Source: Clostridiales bacterium | GTDB lineage: Bacteria; Bacillota; Clostridia; Oscillospirales; Oscillospiraceae | Direction: 5' to 3' | DNA length: 25,874 bases | Assembly (NCBI GenBank): GCA_019422005.1 | Contig: JAHZEF010000020.1 | Coordinates: 1 to 25,874, forward strand | Shown: positions 1 to 7,013 of the stretch, piece by piece | Layout of the letters: every line of letters begins with the position of its first letter | Position numbering within the stretch: the first letter of the stretch is position 1 | Translations under genes and position numbers: made by a program | Notes under the pieces: model-generated | Told to the model about the DNA's origin: nothing | Database searches by the model: none | What the model saw: the letters and a program-made list of their open reading frames with translations, nothing else

Positions 1-664
1 GAGCCAGATCTTCTCCACCGCCGCTGACAACCAGACCTCCGTTGAGGTGCATGTGCTCCAGGGCGAGCGGGAGATGGCGGCTTACAACAAGACCCTCGGC
101 AAGTTCCAGCTGACGGGCATCGCCCCGGCGCCCCGCGGCGTGCCGCAGATCGAGGTCACGTTTGACATCGACGCCAACGGCATCGTCAACGTTACCGCCA
201 AGGATATGGGTACCGGCGCCGAGCAGAAGATCACCATCACCGCGTCCTCCAACCTGTCCAAGGAGGACATTGACAAGGCGGTGAAGGAGGCCGAGCAGTA
301 CGCGGCCGAGGATAAAGCCCGTAAGGACGAGGTGGACGCCCGCAATATGGCCGATCAGGTGATTTATCAGACGGAGAAGACGCTCAATGAAGTGGGCGGG
401 AAGGTGTCCGATTCGGATAAGGCGCCGGTTCAGGCTGCAGTTGAAAAGCTGAAGGAGGCCGTCAAGGGCAGCGATGTTGCCGCCATCAAGGCGGCGACGG
501 ACGAGGTGCAGAAGGCGCTTTCGGCCATTGGCGAGAAGATTTACCAGAACGCTGCGCCGCAGGGCGATGCAGGCGCGGCCGGTCAGGCCGGCGGCCCCAA
601 CCCGGGCCAGGGCGGCGATGACGGCGTGGTCGACGCCGACTATGAGGTTGTGGACGACAATTAA
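1..664 (+). CDS. dnaK: Molecular chaperone DnaK (Hsp70), C-terminal part only
   Basis: The frame is open from base 2, so the 5' part lies outside the window; about 220 C-terminal residues are present. The fragment begins inside the substrate-binding beta-sandwich (SQIFSTAADNQTSVEVHV, then FQLTGIAPAPRGVPQIEV and FDIDANGIVNVTAKD, all highly conserved in DnaK). It continues through the alpha-helical lid and ends in a Gly/Ala/Gln-rich linker and an acidic tail (DADYEVVDDN) typical of bacterial DnaK. The nucleotide-binding domain is not visible. DnaK binds unfolded hydrophobic segments under control of ATP and its partners DnaJ and GrpE. dnaJ follows 174 bases downstream on the same strand, the usual Firmicutes order. 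No CIRCE-type operator is present in the window; it would be expected upstream of the missing 5' genes. Confidence 0.98.
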   Translation, partial: SQIFSTAADNQTSVEVHVLQGEREMAAYNKTLGKFQLTGIAPAPRGVPQIEVTFDIDANGIVNVTAKDMGTGAEQKITITASSNLSKEDIDKAVKEAEQYAAEDKARKDEVDARNMADQVIYQTEKTLNEVGGKVSDSDKAPVQAAVEKLKEAVKGSDVAAIKAATDEVQKALSAIGEKIYQNAAPQGDAGAAGQAGGPNPGQGGDDGVVDADYEVVDDN

Positions 665-773
665 CGCACGCGGATGCAGAACGCTGTTCCGGACCCGATC
701 CTGCCCGGTTCTGCAGTACAGGGCCGCCGTATGCGGATCGGCGGACGGAAGCGCGCAGTTACAGGCGAATCAT

Positions 774-800
774 CAGCCCCCGGGCAGCGCCCGGGGGCTG
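774..800 (+). terminator. GC-rich hairpin between dnaK and dnaJ
   Basis: A perfect 12-bp inverted repeat (CAGCCCCCGGGC at 774-785, GCCCGGGGGCTG at 789-800) has a 3-nt loop. No U-tract follows (TAAACCG), so it is a poor intrinsic terminator. It may instead be an RNA-processing or stability element that sets the dnaK to dnaJ ratio. The rest of 665-838 shows nothing else recognisable. Confidence 0.5.
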
Positions 801-838
801 TAAACCGTAAACATATCACCAGATAAGAGGTGAATCCA

Positions 839-1990
839 ATGGCGAACGAGAACAAACGGGATTATTATGAAGTCCTTGGCGTGGAAAAAAGCGCCTCGGA
901 TGCAGAACTGAAGAAGGCTTACCGGAAGCTTGCCATGAAGTACCATCCGGATCAGAATCCGGGGGACAAGGCGGCCGAAGAACGGTTCAAAGAGGTCAAC
1001 GAGGCATATGAGGTCCTTTCAGACCCGGATAAAAAGGCGCGTTACGATCAGTACGGCTTTGCCGGCGTGGATCCGAATTTCAATCCGGGCTTCGGCGGCG
1101 GCAGCGGCTTTGGCTTCGGGGATCTGGGAGATATCTTCGGCGACTTTTTCGGCGGCTTCAGCGGCTTCGGCGGCGGTTCGTCCAGCCGCAGAACCGCTCC
1201 GCAGAAGGGCCAGAATATTATGGCGCAGCTGGAAATCACCTTTGAAGAGGCTGCGTTCGGTACGGAGAAGGAGATCACCATCGGCGTGGTGGAGGACTGC
1301 GGCAAGTGCCACGGCACCGGCTGCGCCGACGGAGCCAGCCCGGAAACCTGCTCCACCTGCGGTGGGACCGGTACGGTCCGCACCACACGGCAGACGGCCT
1401 TCGGGACCTTCACGCAGCAGTCTGCCTGCCCCAAATGCGGCGGCGCGGGAAAGATCATTCAGAAGCCCTGCACCACCTGCAAGGGGAAGGGGAAGGTCCG
1501 CCGGAACAAAAAGCTTTCCGTGCAGATCCCCGCAGGGATTGACGACGGCCAAAGCGTCCGCGTCCGCGGCGAGGGCAATGTGGGCTCCAACGGAGGGCCG
1601 CGCGGCGACCTGCTGGTGACGGTTTCTGTCCGGCGGCACAAGCTGTTTCAGAGGGATGGGGCCAATGTCCTGTGCGAGATGCCGATTACCTTTACGCAGG
1701 CGGCGCTGGGGGCGGATATCGAGGTGCCGACCCTGGATGGGAAGGTCCGCTACCACGTGCCGGAGGGGACGCAGACCGGTACGACCTTCCGGCTCAAGGG
1801 CAAGGGAATCTACTATGTGGGCTACAAGACCAGGGGCGACCAGTTCGTCACGGTCGTGGTGGAAACGCCGACCAATCTCAGCAAAGAGCAGAAAGAGCTG
1901 CTGCGGAAGCTGGAATCCGTGACCGGCGAGGAAGCGCAGCCCAGGCGCAAGGGCTTTTTTGAGAAGCTGAAGGACGGCCTGGAGTCCTGA
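839..1990 (+). CDS. dnaJ: Chaperone protein DnaJ (type I Hsp40)
   Basis: The 383-residue protein stimulates the DnaK ATPase and delivers unfolded clients. Domains in order: J domain (about 6-70) with HPD at 36-38; Gly/Phe-rich linker (about 76-116); four zinc-finger CxxCxGxG repeats beginning at C154, C171, C197 and C211; then the C-terminal substrate-binding beta domains and a short basic/acidic tail. All eight zinc cysteines are present. An in-frame GTG at 830 would add three residues, but it lies inside the Shine-Dalgarno stretch AAGAGG (825-830), which is 8 nt from the ATG at 839, so 839 was chosen. It is co-oriented with dnaK and probably co-transcribed, with a GC-rich hairpin between them and a strong terminator just after. 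Confidence 0.98.
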   Translation: MANENKRDYYEVLGVEKSASDAELKKAYRKLAMKYHPDQNPGDKAAEERFKEVNEAYEVLSDPDKKARYDQYGFAGVDPNFNPGFGGGSGFGFGDLGDIFGDFFGGFSGFGGGSSSRRTAPQKGQNIMAQLEITFEEAAFGTEKEITIGVVEDCGKCHGTGCADGASPETCSTCGGTGTVRTTRQTAFGTFTQQSACPKCGGAGKIIQKPCTTCKGKGKVRRNKKLSVQIPAGIDDGQSVRVRGEGNVGSNGGPRGDLLVTVSVRRHKLFQRDGANVLCEMPITFTQAALGADIEVPTLDGKVRYHVPEGTQTGTTFRLKGKGIYYVGYKTRGDQFVTVVVETPTNLSKEQKELLRKLESVTGEEAQPRRKGFFEKLKDGLES

Positions 1991-2004
1991 TCATGCGCGG
2001 ATCC

Positions 2005-2040
2005 AAGCGCCCCGGCGGCAAATTGCCGCCGGGGCGCTTT
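2005..2040 (+). terminator. Intrinsic terminator after dnaJ
   Basis: A perfect 17-bp inverted repeat lies at 2005-2021 and 2023-2039 (core GCGCCCCGGCGGC), followed by a short T run (CTTTCG). It starts 15 bases after the dnaJ stop and closes the dnaK-dnaJ unit. Confidence 0.85.
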
Positions 2041-2161
2041 CGCCTGTCCGAGGGATCCGGGCCTTCAGAAGGCGGCGCCGGATTCCGGGAGCCCCCATAT
2101 GCGCTGTACCCTCCGGGAAGCCGGGCTGCCCGCCGGCCGGGCGGTTTTTCTCGGAGCCGCA

Positions 2162-2190
2162 TTGCCATTCCGGAATTTTTTTGGTACAAT
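2162..2190 (+). promoter_or_regulatory. Sigma-A-type promoter for the membrane protein/rpiB unit
   Basis: The -35 is TTGCCA (2162-2167), followed by a 17-nt spacer and the -10 TACAAT (2185-2190). Transcription would begin near 2197, upstream of an AGGGGGG ribosome-binding site at 2211-2217. This promoter rules out longer starts for the next gene that lie upstream of it. Confidence 0.75.
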
Positions 2191-2224
2191 ACAGACGGAA
2201 CGTCACAAAAAGGGGGGCGGCATC

Positions 2225-3406
2225 GTGCCGGATCTGGACAGCTCCATCCGTTTGCTGGGAGCGTATTGGTACTATGCCGCTGCGGCGGCGGGGATTGCAG
2301 TGCTGCTGGCGCTGTACGGGGCGGCCTACTTTCGTGCGCTGAAGCCGCGGGCCGGGACGCTGGAATGGATTGCACTGTATGACAGGCCTCCGCTTGCGAT
2401 GGCGGGACGCTGGTACCGCCTGGAGCGGGCCGACGCTGTGCCGCTGCCGGTCTGCTGCCTGCTGGCTGCGGCTGCCTGGGGATATGCGGCGTGGAGCAGC
2501 TATCAGGCTGTTTATCCGGATGTGCTGGATGTACCGGAGGCGCTGCTGCAGCTGGGGATCTACTATGGCCTGCTGCCTGCTTTGACGGCGGCGGGCGCCT
2601 ACTGCCTGCTGAAGGGGCTGTTCGGGAGCACCTCGGTAACCATGCTGGGCGTGCTGATCCTGTCGGCGGATCTGACGGCGGAACCGGTAAGCATGCTGGC
2701 GACGACGCTGCTCCTGCTGGGGCTGCTTCGCTTCCTGACGGCAGGTGAACAGCAGACGTTCGGAGAATCGTGCCTGCCGCTGCTGCTGACCTCTGTCCTG
2801 ATTCCCATCGGCTGCTACTTTCAGCCGGCGCTGCTGATTCCGTCGGCAGCTGTGCTGCTGCTGCTTCTGGCCGGCTGCACGATCCGGTTTGTCCGTCTGG
2901 GAGAGGGCTGGTTTCTCAAGAGCCTGCTGACGGCCGTACTGCCGGCGGCAGTGACCACGCTGCTGCTGCATATTCCGGCCGCCGTCGCCGCCGGCCTGCC
3001 GTTTCCGCAGATGCTGGGATCCGGGGCGTTTTACCGCTCGTTGGCGCAGCGGGCTGCAGCGGCTGTTTCCGGCCTTTTTCACGCGGGCCTGTGGAATGTG
3101 CTGCCGGCGGCCGCCTATGACTGGCCGCTGCTGATCTGCGGCCTGTGCGCCGCCGCTGCCGCGGCGGCGGGCCTGCTGCGGCGGCGGGATTATCGGGGGC
3201 TGATGCTGCCGGTCTGGTTCCTGGCGCTGGCCGCCATGTGGGTGCTGTCCGGGCTGTATGCCATGCCGCTGGCGTGCGTGCTGTGCCTGTGCTATGTTTG
3301 GGCGGATCTGTACCGCCGGGAAAAGTATATTCTGGCAGGATTGGGCGCCGGCTGCCTGCTGGTGCTGCTGCTGGCGCTTTATATCCTGTCCTGGATTTTC
3401 AACTGA
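2225..3406 (+). CDS. Polytopic membrane protein of unknown function
   Basis: The family was not recognised. The 393-residue product is extremely rich in Leu, Ala and Gly, with about ten hydrophobic segments likely to span the membrane. Examples are near residues 12-31, 70-87, 100-120, 130-175, 185-225, 240-260 and a final pair at the C terminus. No soluble catalytic domain, signal-peptidase site or obvious motif stands out. The GTG at 2225 was chosen because AGGGGGG (2211-2217) sits 7 nt upstream and the -10 box is at 2185-2190. The frame is open further upstream to an ATG at 2099, but that would lie before the promoter. A transporter-like or glycosyltransferase-C-like role is conceivable from topology alone and is not supported by a motif. 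It is followed 49 bases later by rpiB. Confidence 0.8.
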   Translation: MPDLDSSIRLLGAYWYYAAAAAGIAVLLALYGAAYFRALKPRAGTLEWIALYDRPPLAMAGRWYRLERADAVPLPVCCLLAAAAWGYAAWSSYQAVYPDVLDVPEALLQLGIYYGLLPALTAAGAYCLLKGLFGSTSVTMLGVLILSADLTAEPVSMLATTLLLLGLLRFLTAGEQQTFGESCLPLLLTSVLIPIGCYFQPALLIPSAAVLLLLLAGCTIRFVRLGEGWFLKSLLTAVLPAAVTTLLLHIPAAVAAGLPFPQMLGSGAFYRSLAQRAAAAVSGLFHAGLWNVLPAAAYDWPLLICGLCAAAAAAAGLLRRRDYRGLMLPVWFLALAAMWVLSGLYAMPLACVLCLCYVWADLYRREKYILAGLGAGCLLVLLLALYILSWIFN

Positions 3407-3407
3407 G

Positions 3408-3424
3408 GCCGGCGCTGCGCCGGC
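3408..3424 (+). other. Short GC hairpin between membrane-protein gene and rpiB
   Basis: GCCGGCG (3408-3414) and CGCCGGC (3418-3424) form a 7-bp stem with a CTG loop, followed by GGAAAAC rather than a U run. It starts 2 bases after the stop codon. It may limit read-through or protect an mRNA 3' end. Confidence 0.35.
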
Positions 3425-3455
3425 GGAAAACACTGATCAAAACGGAGGAATGATG

Positions 3456-3893
3456 ATGATTGCAATTGCCTGTGACCATGGCGCCCTGGCGCTGAAGAAA
3501 GCGATAGAGGAACACTTGGCTGCGCGCGGCCTGGCGTATCGGGATTTTGGCACGGATTCGGCTGACAGCTGTGATTATCCGGACTTTGCCGGCCCGGCGG
3601 CCGAAGCGGTTGCATCCGGTGAATGCGACCGCGGGATTGTCTGCTGCACCACAGGGATCGGCGTGTCGATCACGGCGAATAAGGTCCGGGGAATCCGCTG
3701 CGCCCTGCTGTCCGACCTGATGAGCGCCCGGCTGACGCGCCAGCATAACGATACCAATATGATGGCGCTGGGGGCCGGCGTGGTGGGCGAAAAGCTGGCT
3801 CTGGAGATCGTCGACGTCTGGCTGGATACCGCGTTTGAAGGAGGACGCCATGCCCGCCGCGTGGAGAAAATGATGGCCTATGAGGATCGGTGA
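3456..3893 (+). CDS. rpiB: Ribose-5-phosphate isomerase B (RpiB/LacAB family)
   Basis: The 145-residue protein is full length for RpiB, which interconverts ribose-5-phosphate and ribulose-5-phosphate in the pentose phosphate pathway. Diagnostic segments are the N-terminal IAIACDHGALALKK, the active-site stretch GIVCCTTGIGVSITANKVRG, and LTRQHNDTNMMALGAGVVG. In most RpiB proteins the segment after the catalytic Cys reads CGTGIG; here it is CTTGIG, a conservative change in the phosphate-binding loop. Three ATG codons occur in tandem (3450, 3453, 3456). GGAGG at 3444-3448 gives 7-nt spacing only to 3456, so that start was chosen; 3453 is possible. The next gene begins 20 bases downstream. Confidence 0.95.
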   Translation: MIAIACDHGALALKKAIEEHLAARGLAYRDFGTDSADSCDYPDFAGPAAEAVASGECDRGIVCCTTGIGVSITANKVRGIRCALLSDLMSARLTRQHNDTNMMALGAGVVGEKLALEIVDVWLDTAFEGGRHARRVEKMMAYEDR

Positions 3894-3913
3894 GTTCCGG
3901 AAAGGGAGCCGGC

Positions 3914-4696
3914 ATGCGTGAAGAAATTGTCAGGGCGGTCCGCGAGGCCGGCCGGATCATACTGACTGCTGCGCAGGATAAGGATGTGCAGGAAAAAAGC
4001 GGGCATCAGGATCTTGTGACAAGGTATGACTCCCAGGTTCAGCGCTTTCTGGAGAAGCGGCTGCTGGCGCTGCTGCCGGAAGCCGGCTTCCTGGGGGAAG
4101 AGGAGCCGGATCGGCGATTCCGCATGGATCAGGAATACCTGTTTGTGGTGGATCCCATCGACGGCACGACCAATTTTATCAAGGGGTTTCCCCACAGCGG
4201 CATTTCCGTCGGGCTGGCGCGGCGCGGTGAGATGCTTCTGGGCGTGGTATTTGATCCGTACCTGGATGAGATGTTTGTGGCCGAACGCGGCCGGGGCGCT
4301 TTCTGCAACGGGCGCCCGATCCATGTTTCCGGCGCGGGCCTGGACGACGGGGTGTCGGTGCTGGGGGTATCGCACTATTATCGGCAGTATGCCGATGTGA
4401 CCTTTGCCATTGCGCGCCGCCTGTTCGACCGCAATCTGGATGTACGGCGTATGGCGGCGGCGTCGCTGGATCTCTGCTATGTGGCGGCGGGCCGGGTTGA
4501 CTGTTATTTTGAGTGCCTGCTGTCCCCCTGGGACTATGCGGCCGGCAGCCTGATTGTGCAGGAGGCGGGCGGGATTGCCACAAGCTTGTCCGGAGGCCCT
4601 CTGCGGATCGACCGGAAGTGTTCCCTGGCGGCGGCGAATCCTGCGTGCCATGGGGCGCTTTTGGAGATTGCCGCAGAGTGCGGCTATCGGGAGTGA
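3914..4696 (+). CDS. Inositol monophosphatase family phosphatase
   Basis: The 260-residue Mg2+-dependent sugar-phosphate phosphatase belongs to the IMPase/SuhB/CysQ superfamily. Metal-binding motifs are complete: GEE at 61-63, DPIDGTTNF with D80 and D83, and WDYAAG at 206-211 carrying D207. The exact substrate (inositol-1-phosphate, fructose-1,6-bisphosphate, PAP or another) cannot be read from the sequence. The start is ATG 3914 with AGGGAG at 3903-3908. An in-frame GTG at 3890 overlaps the rpiB stop and has no ribosome-binding site. The gene lies 20 bases after rpiB and is probably translated from the same mRNA. A bidirectional terminator follows. Confidence 0.93.
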   Translation: MREEIVRAVREAGRIILTAAQDKDVQEKSGHQDLVTRYDSQVQRFLEKRLLALLPEAGFLGEEEPDRRFRMDQEYLFVVDPIDGTTNFIKGFPHSGISVGLARRGEMLLGVVFDPYLDEMFVAERGRGAFCNGRPIHVSGAGLDDGVSVLGVSHYYRQYADVTFAIARRLFDRNLDVRRMAAASLDLCYVAAGRVDCYFECLLSPWDYAAGSLIVQEAGGIATSLSGGPLRIDRKCSLAAANPACHGALLEIAAECGYRE

Positions 4697-4722
4697 TCAG
4701 CTCACCGCGTCCAACTGAAAAG

Positions 4723-4767
4723 CGGCGTGTTCCCGGTCTTGCCTTGACCCGGGAACACGCCGAATTT
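4723..4767. terminator. Bidirectional terminator between convergent genes
   Basis: A perfect 14-bp stem (4723-4736 with 4749-4762, core GGCGTGTTCCCGG) has a 12-nt loop. It is followed by AATTTTAT on the plus strand and flanked by GAAAAG on the other side. It sits between the converging phosphatase and flavodoxin-like genes and can serve both strands. Confidence 0.85.
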
Positions 4768-4789
4768 TATACCGTTCCGACCGCGGAGG

Positions 4790-5338
4790 CTATTTGGAAG
4801 GAAGCGGGCTTTCAGACGAGGCGCCGGCGTGCCTGGCCTGCCGGCACCACGCGGCCAGTGCCGCCAGATGCTTTGCGTCCACCAGATTGCCGCCATGCTG
4901 CCACAATTCCAGAACCGCTTCCTCGCCGTCGGTGCGCCGGGGCTTTTCCAGCAGCTGCCGGATGCATTTCTTCTCCATGGCGTTCATAAGGATCCGGTAT
5001 CCCCCGCGCAGCTGCGCTTTCTCATACCCTCCGGGCAGATAAAACAGGGGGAATGTATGGGAGAGGCCGCAGCGCTGCAATACGCCGGGCAGCTGCGGGC
5101 GGCCGTCTGTGGAAAGCCCCACCACGGCCATGGCGGCTATGTGAAAGGCGCGGTGCGCCTTCTTCCAGCCCTTGGGCATGCCTGCGCAGAGCCAGCTGAG
5201 GAAGATCACTTCCGCCCCCCTGGGAAGGGCGTCCAGCGCTGCCGGAAGCGGATAGGCCGGCAGTTCCAGCCGCTGGGCCAGCAGCCTGGCGTACTGGGCG
5301 GTATGGCCCGTCTGCGAGCAGTATACAATCGCGTTCAT
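4790..5338 (-). CDS. Flavodoxin-fold protein
   Basis: This 182-residue protein starts MNAIVYCSQTGHTAQYA, a typical flavodoxin FMN-phosphate loop (beta strand followed by S/T-x-T-G-x-T), followed by a helix (ARLLAQRL) and a second strand with FLSWLCAG. It resembles stand-alone flavodoxin-domain proteins such as HemG/Flavodoxin_5-like members more than short electron-carrier flavodoxins. The C-terminal 70 residues are helical and basic and less typical. FMN binding and electron transfer are inferred. The ribosome-binding site GGGAGG lies 8 nt upstream of ATG (complement of 5347-5352). It is the last gene of a minus-strand pair, 55 bases after the SDR gene, so the two may cooperate in a redox step; that is a guess. 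Confidence 0.75.
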   Translation of the reverse strand: MNAIVYCSQTGHTAQYARLLAQRLELPAYPLPAALDALPRGAEVIFLSWLCAGMPKGWKKAHRAFHIAAMAVVGLSTDGRPQLPGVLQRCGLSHTFPLFYLPGGYEKAQLRGGYRILMNAMEKKCIRQLLEKPRRTDGEEAVLELWQHGGNLVDAKHLAALAAWCRQARHAGASSESPLPSK

Positions 5339-5393
5339 CTCATCGGCCTCCCGTTCGACAAAATCTGCACATGATTCCGGCAGGGCCGGCAGG

Positions 5394-6089
5394 CTATATC
5401 ACAAAGCCGCCGCTGACCCCCAAAACCTGACCGGTCACAAATGGGGCGTCGGCCAGGTAGACGACGGCGCGCGCCACATCCTCCGGCGTGCCGTTGCGGC
5501 CGAGGGGCGTCTCGCCGGCCAGGCTGTCCAGGGTCTCCCGGGGGATCGACTGCAGCATGTCCGTTTCAATCACGCCGGGCGCCACGCAGTTGACCCGGAT
5601 TCCCGACGGCCCCAATTCCTTGGCCAGCGCTTTGGTCAGGGCGATCACCGCGCCCTTGGTGGCGGAGTAGCAGACCTCGCAGGAAGCGCCGACCTGGCCC
5701 CAGATGGAAGAAATATTGACAATGCTGCCGTCCTGCCGCGACAGCATGGACGGCAGCACGGCGTTGACGCAGTGATAGATGCCGCGGACATTCACCGCGA
5801 ACATCCGATCCCAATGCTCCGGCGTGATCTGTGAGATCAGGCCCTGATGGGCGATCCCGGCGCAGTTGACCAGCACGTCCACCGGGCCAATCTGTGAAAA
5901 TGCGGCCTTTACGGCTTCGCCGTCGGAGACGTCTGCGCGGATGGCCGCCGCGCCGGTCGCAGCGGCCGTCGCAGCGGCGGCCTGTTCGTGCGCCCGGTAC
6001 AGGAAGGTGACGGCGTCCCCCCGGGCGGCGAACTGCCGGACGGCGGCCGCGCCGATGCCGCGGCTGCCGCCGGTGATTACAATGTGCAT
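5394..6089 (-). CDS. Short-chain dehydrogenase/reductase, FabG-like
   Basis: The 231-residue classical SDR has every signature: the cofactor loop TGGSRGIG (6-13), NCAG (75-78), N100, catalytic S128, and YSATK with Y141 and K145. The C-terminal GVIETDM and TGQVLGVSGGF are typical of 3-oxoacyl-ACP reductases. R32 after the second beta strand suggests NADPH preference. Whether it serves fatty-acid synthesis is uncertain: no other fab gene is nearby and its partner is a flavodoxin-fold protein. GGAGG lies 9 nt before ATG. It begins downstream of the yabR terminator, and no clear promoter is visible in 6090-6158. Confidence 0.9.
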   Translation of the reverse strand: MHIVITGGSRGIGAAAVRQFAARGDAVTFLYRAHEQAAAATAAATGAAAIRADVSDGEAVKAAFSQIGPVDVLVNCAGIAHQGLISQITPEHWDRMFAVNVRGIYHCVNAVLPSMLSRQDGSIVNISSIWGQVGASCEVCYSATKGAVIALTKALAKELGPSGIRVNCVAPGVIETDMLQSIPRETLDSLAGETPLGRNGTPEDVARAVVYLADAPFVTGQVLGVSGGFVI

Positions 6090-6158
6090 ATCAGAATTCC
6101 TCCGGAACCGGCGCGGCCTGCAGCGGCGCCGGGAACTGGCGGCCGGACGGCGGCGCGC

Positions 6159-6192
6159 AAAAATGCCCCTTTCGACAGAGGCCGAAAAGGGC
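6159..6192 (-). terminator. Intrinsic terminator after yabR
   Basis: The minus strand reads GCCCTTTTCG, an 8-nt loop and CGAAAGGGGC, followed by ATTTTTG. Arms are 6183-6192 and 6165-6174, with one A-C mismatch, and the U run is at 6159-6163. It starts 12 bases after the yabR stop and ends the yabP-yabQ-divIC-yabR unit. Confidence 0.75.
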
Positions 6193-6203
6193 GCACAGAA
6201 GCC

Positions 6204-6674
6204 TCAGCGGCGCCTGCCTTTGCTCTTGTGATCAGAGTACTGCTTGAGAGACGAAATTTTGCTGTCGGAGTCCTGCATGAACTGCTTGAGCATGTCGTCA
6301 AAAGACTGGGGCTCTCTGGAAGCTGCAGAACGGAAGTCGGAACGGGGACGGTCAGACTGGCCCTTGGAGCGGTCGAAGGGCGGACGGCTTCGGCCGCCGG
6401 ACTGCTGCGGACGCGGCCCGCGGTCAGGCTGTTTGGGCGGCTCCTGCGTACGCTTGATGGAGAGGTTGATTTTTCCCGCCGGATCTGCCGAGATGACCAT
6501 CACCTTCACGTCCTGCCCTTCGGTCAGATGTTCGTGAATATCACTGACATAGGCATGGGCGATCTCGGAGATATGTACCATTCCGGTACGATTGCCCGGG
6601 AGCGAAATGAAAGCGCCGAATTTGGTGATGCTTTTGACTTTGCCGTCAACGATCGTTCCTACTGTGAAATCCAT
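6204..6674 (-). CDS. yabR: S1 domain RNA-binding protein (YabR/GSP13-like)
   Basis: The 156-residue protein has one S1 OB-fold domain at about 3-72 (VGTIVDGKVKSITKFGAFI, GMVHISEIAH, GQDVKVMVISAD, KINLSIKR). It then has a disordered basic tail rich in Pro, Arg, Gln and Ser ending KGRRR. S1 domains of this type bind RNA or ribosomes. Its place after divIC matches the yabP-yabQ-divIC-yabR order of Bacillus and Clostridia. The ribosome-binding site is weak: AAGGGGGA lies about 13 nt before the ATG, but no better in-frame start exists. Unlike in Bacillus, spoIIE does not follow; a terminator does. Confidence 0.9.
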   Translation of the reverse strand: MDFTVGTIVDGKVKSITKFGAFISLPGNRTGMVHISEIAHAYVSDIHEHLTEGQDVKVMVISADPAGKINLSIKRTQEPPKQPDRGPRPQQSGGRSRPPFDRSKGQSDRPRSDFRSAASREPQSFDDMLKQFMQDSDSKISSLKQYSDHKSKGRRR

Positions 6675-6734
6675 ATTCTGTGAAACGTCCCCCTTATTGG
6701 TATGGCCTCAGGCCGGACAAAAACACGCGGCAGA

Positions 6735-7013
6735 CTATTTTCCAACGTCCTGGAAGATGATCTCCCCCGGAGATACCAGCCCCAGCTTGGCACGTGCGAT
6801 TTCCTCGACGCCCTCGTCGGTATCCATGTTGTCAATGGCTTCCTGCAGACGCTGATTTTCCTGCTCTGCGCTTGCGATGCTTTTTGACAGCGCTTCCGCC
6901 TCTTCCCGCTTCGCCGAGATCTGGGACTGCAGGGAGACCAGGGTAACGGTAGCATACACCACCAGAATCAAGACCACCAGCTTGATCGGCAACGACGATT
7001 TCTTGAGTTTCAT
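6735..7013 (-). CDS. divIC: Septum formation initiator DivIC/FtsB-like
   Basis: The 92-residue bitopic protein has a short basic cytoplasmic N terminus (MKLKKSSLP), one membrane helix (about 8-28, IKLVVLILVVYATVTLVSL), a coiled coil (QSQISAKREEAEALSKSIASAEQENQRLQEAID) and the conserved end EEIARAKLGLVSPGEIIF. This is the full domain order of the DivIC/FtsB family that forms the divisome scaffold with FtsL. ATG 7013 was chosen because GGAGG lies 8 nt upstream; a TTG at 7067 in the same frame has no ribosome-binding site. The first 182 bases are also read in another frame by the upstream yabQ gene, an unusually long same-strand overlap. Confidence 0.92.
   Translation of the reverse strand: MKLKKSSLPIKLVVLILVVYATVTLVSLQSQISAKREEAEALSKSIASAEQENQRLQEAIDNMDTDEGVEEIARAKLGLVSPGEIIFQDVGK

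Noticed and set aside
665..838. CIRCE/HrcA operator for the heat-shock genes
   Set aside because: The TTAGCACTC-N9-GAGTGCTAA pattern does not occur here; it would be expected upstream of the missing grpE or hrcA.
1991..3433. A 480-codon open frame on the minus strand opposite the 393-aa membrane protein
   Set aside because: The translation is Gln/Arg-rich with no fold, and it crosses the plus-strand promoter and terminator. The plus frame has a promoter, a ribosome-binding site and membrane helices.
3450..3455. Earlier ATG codons for rpiB
   Set aside because: They lie only 1 and 4 nt after the GGAGG, too close for efficient initiation, and the family usually starts MIAIACDHG-like.
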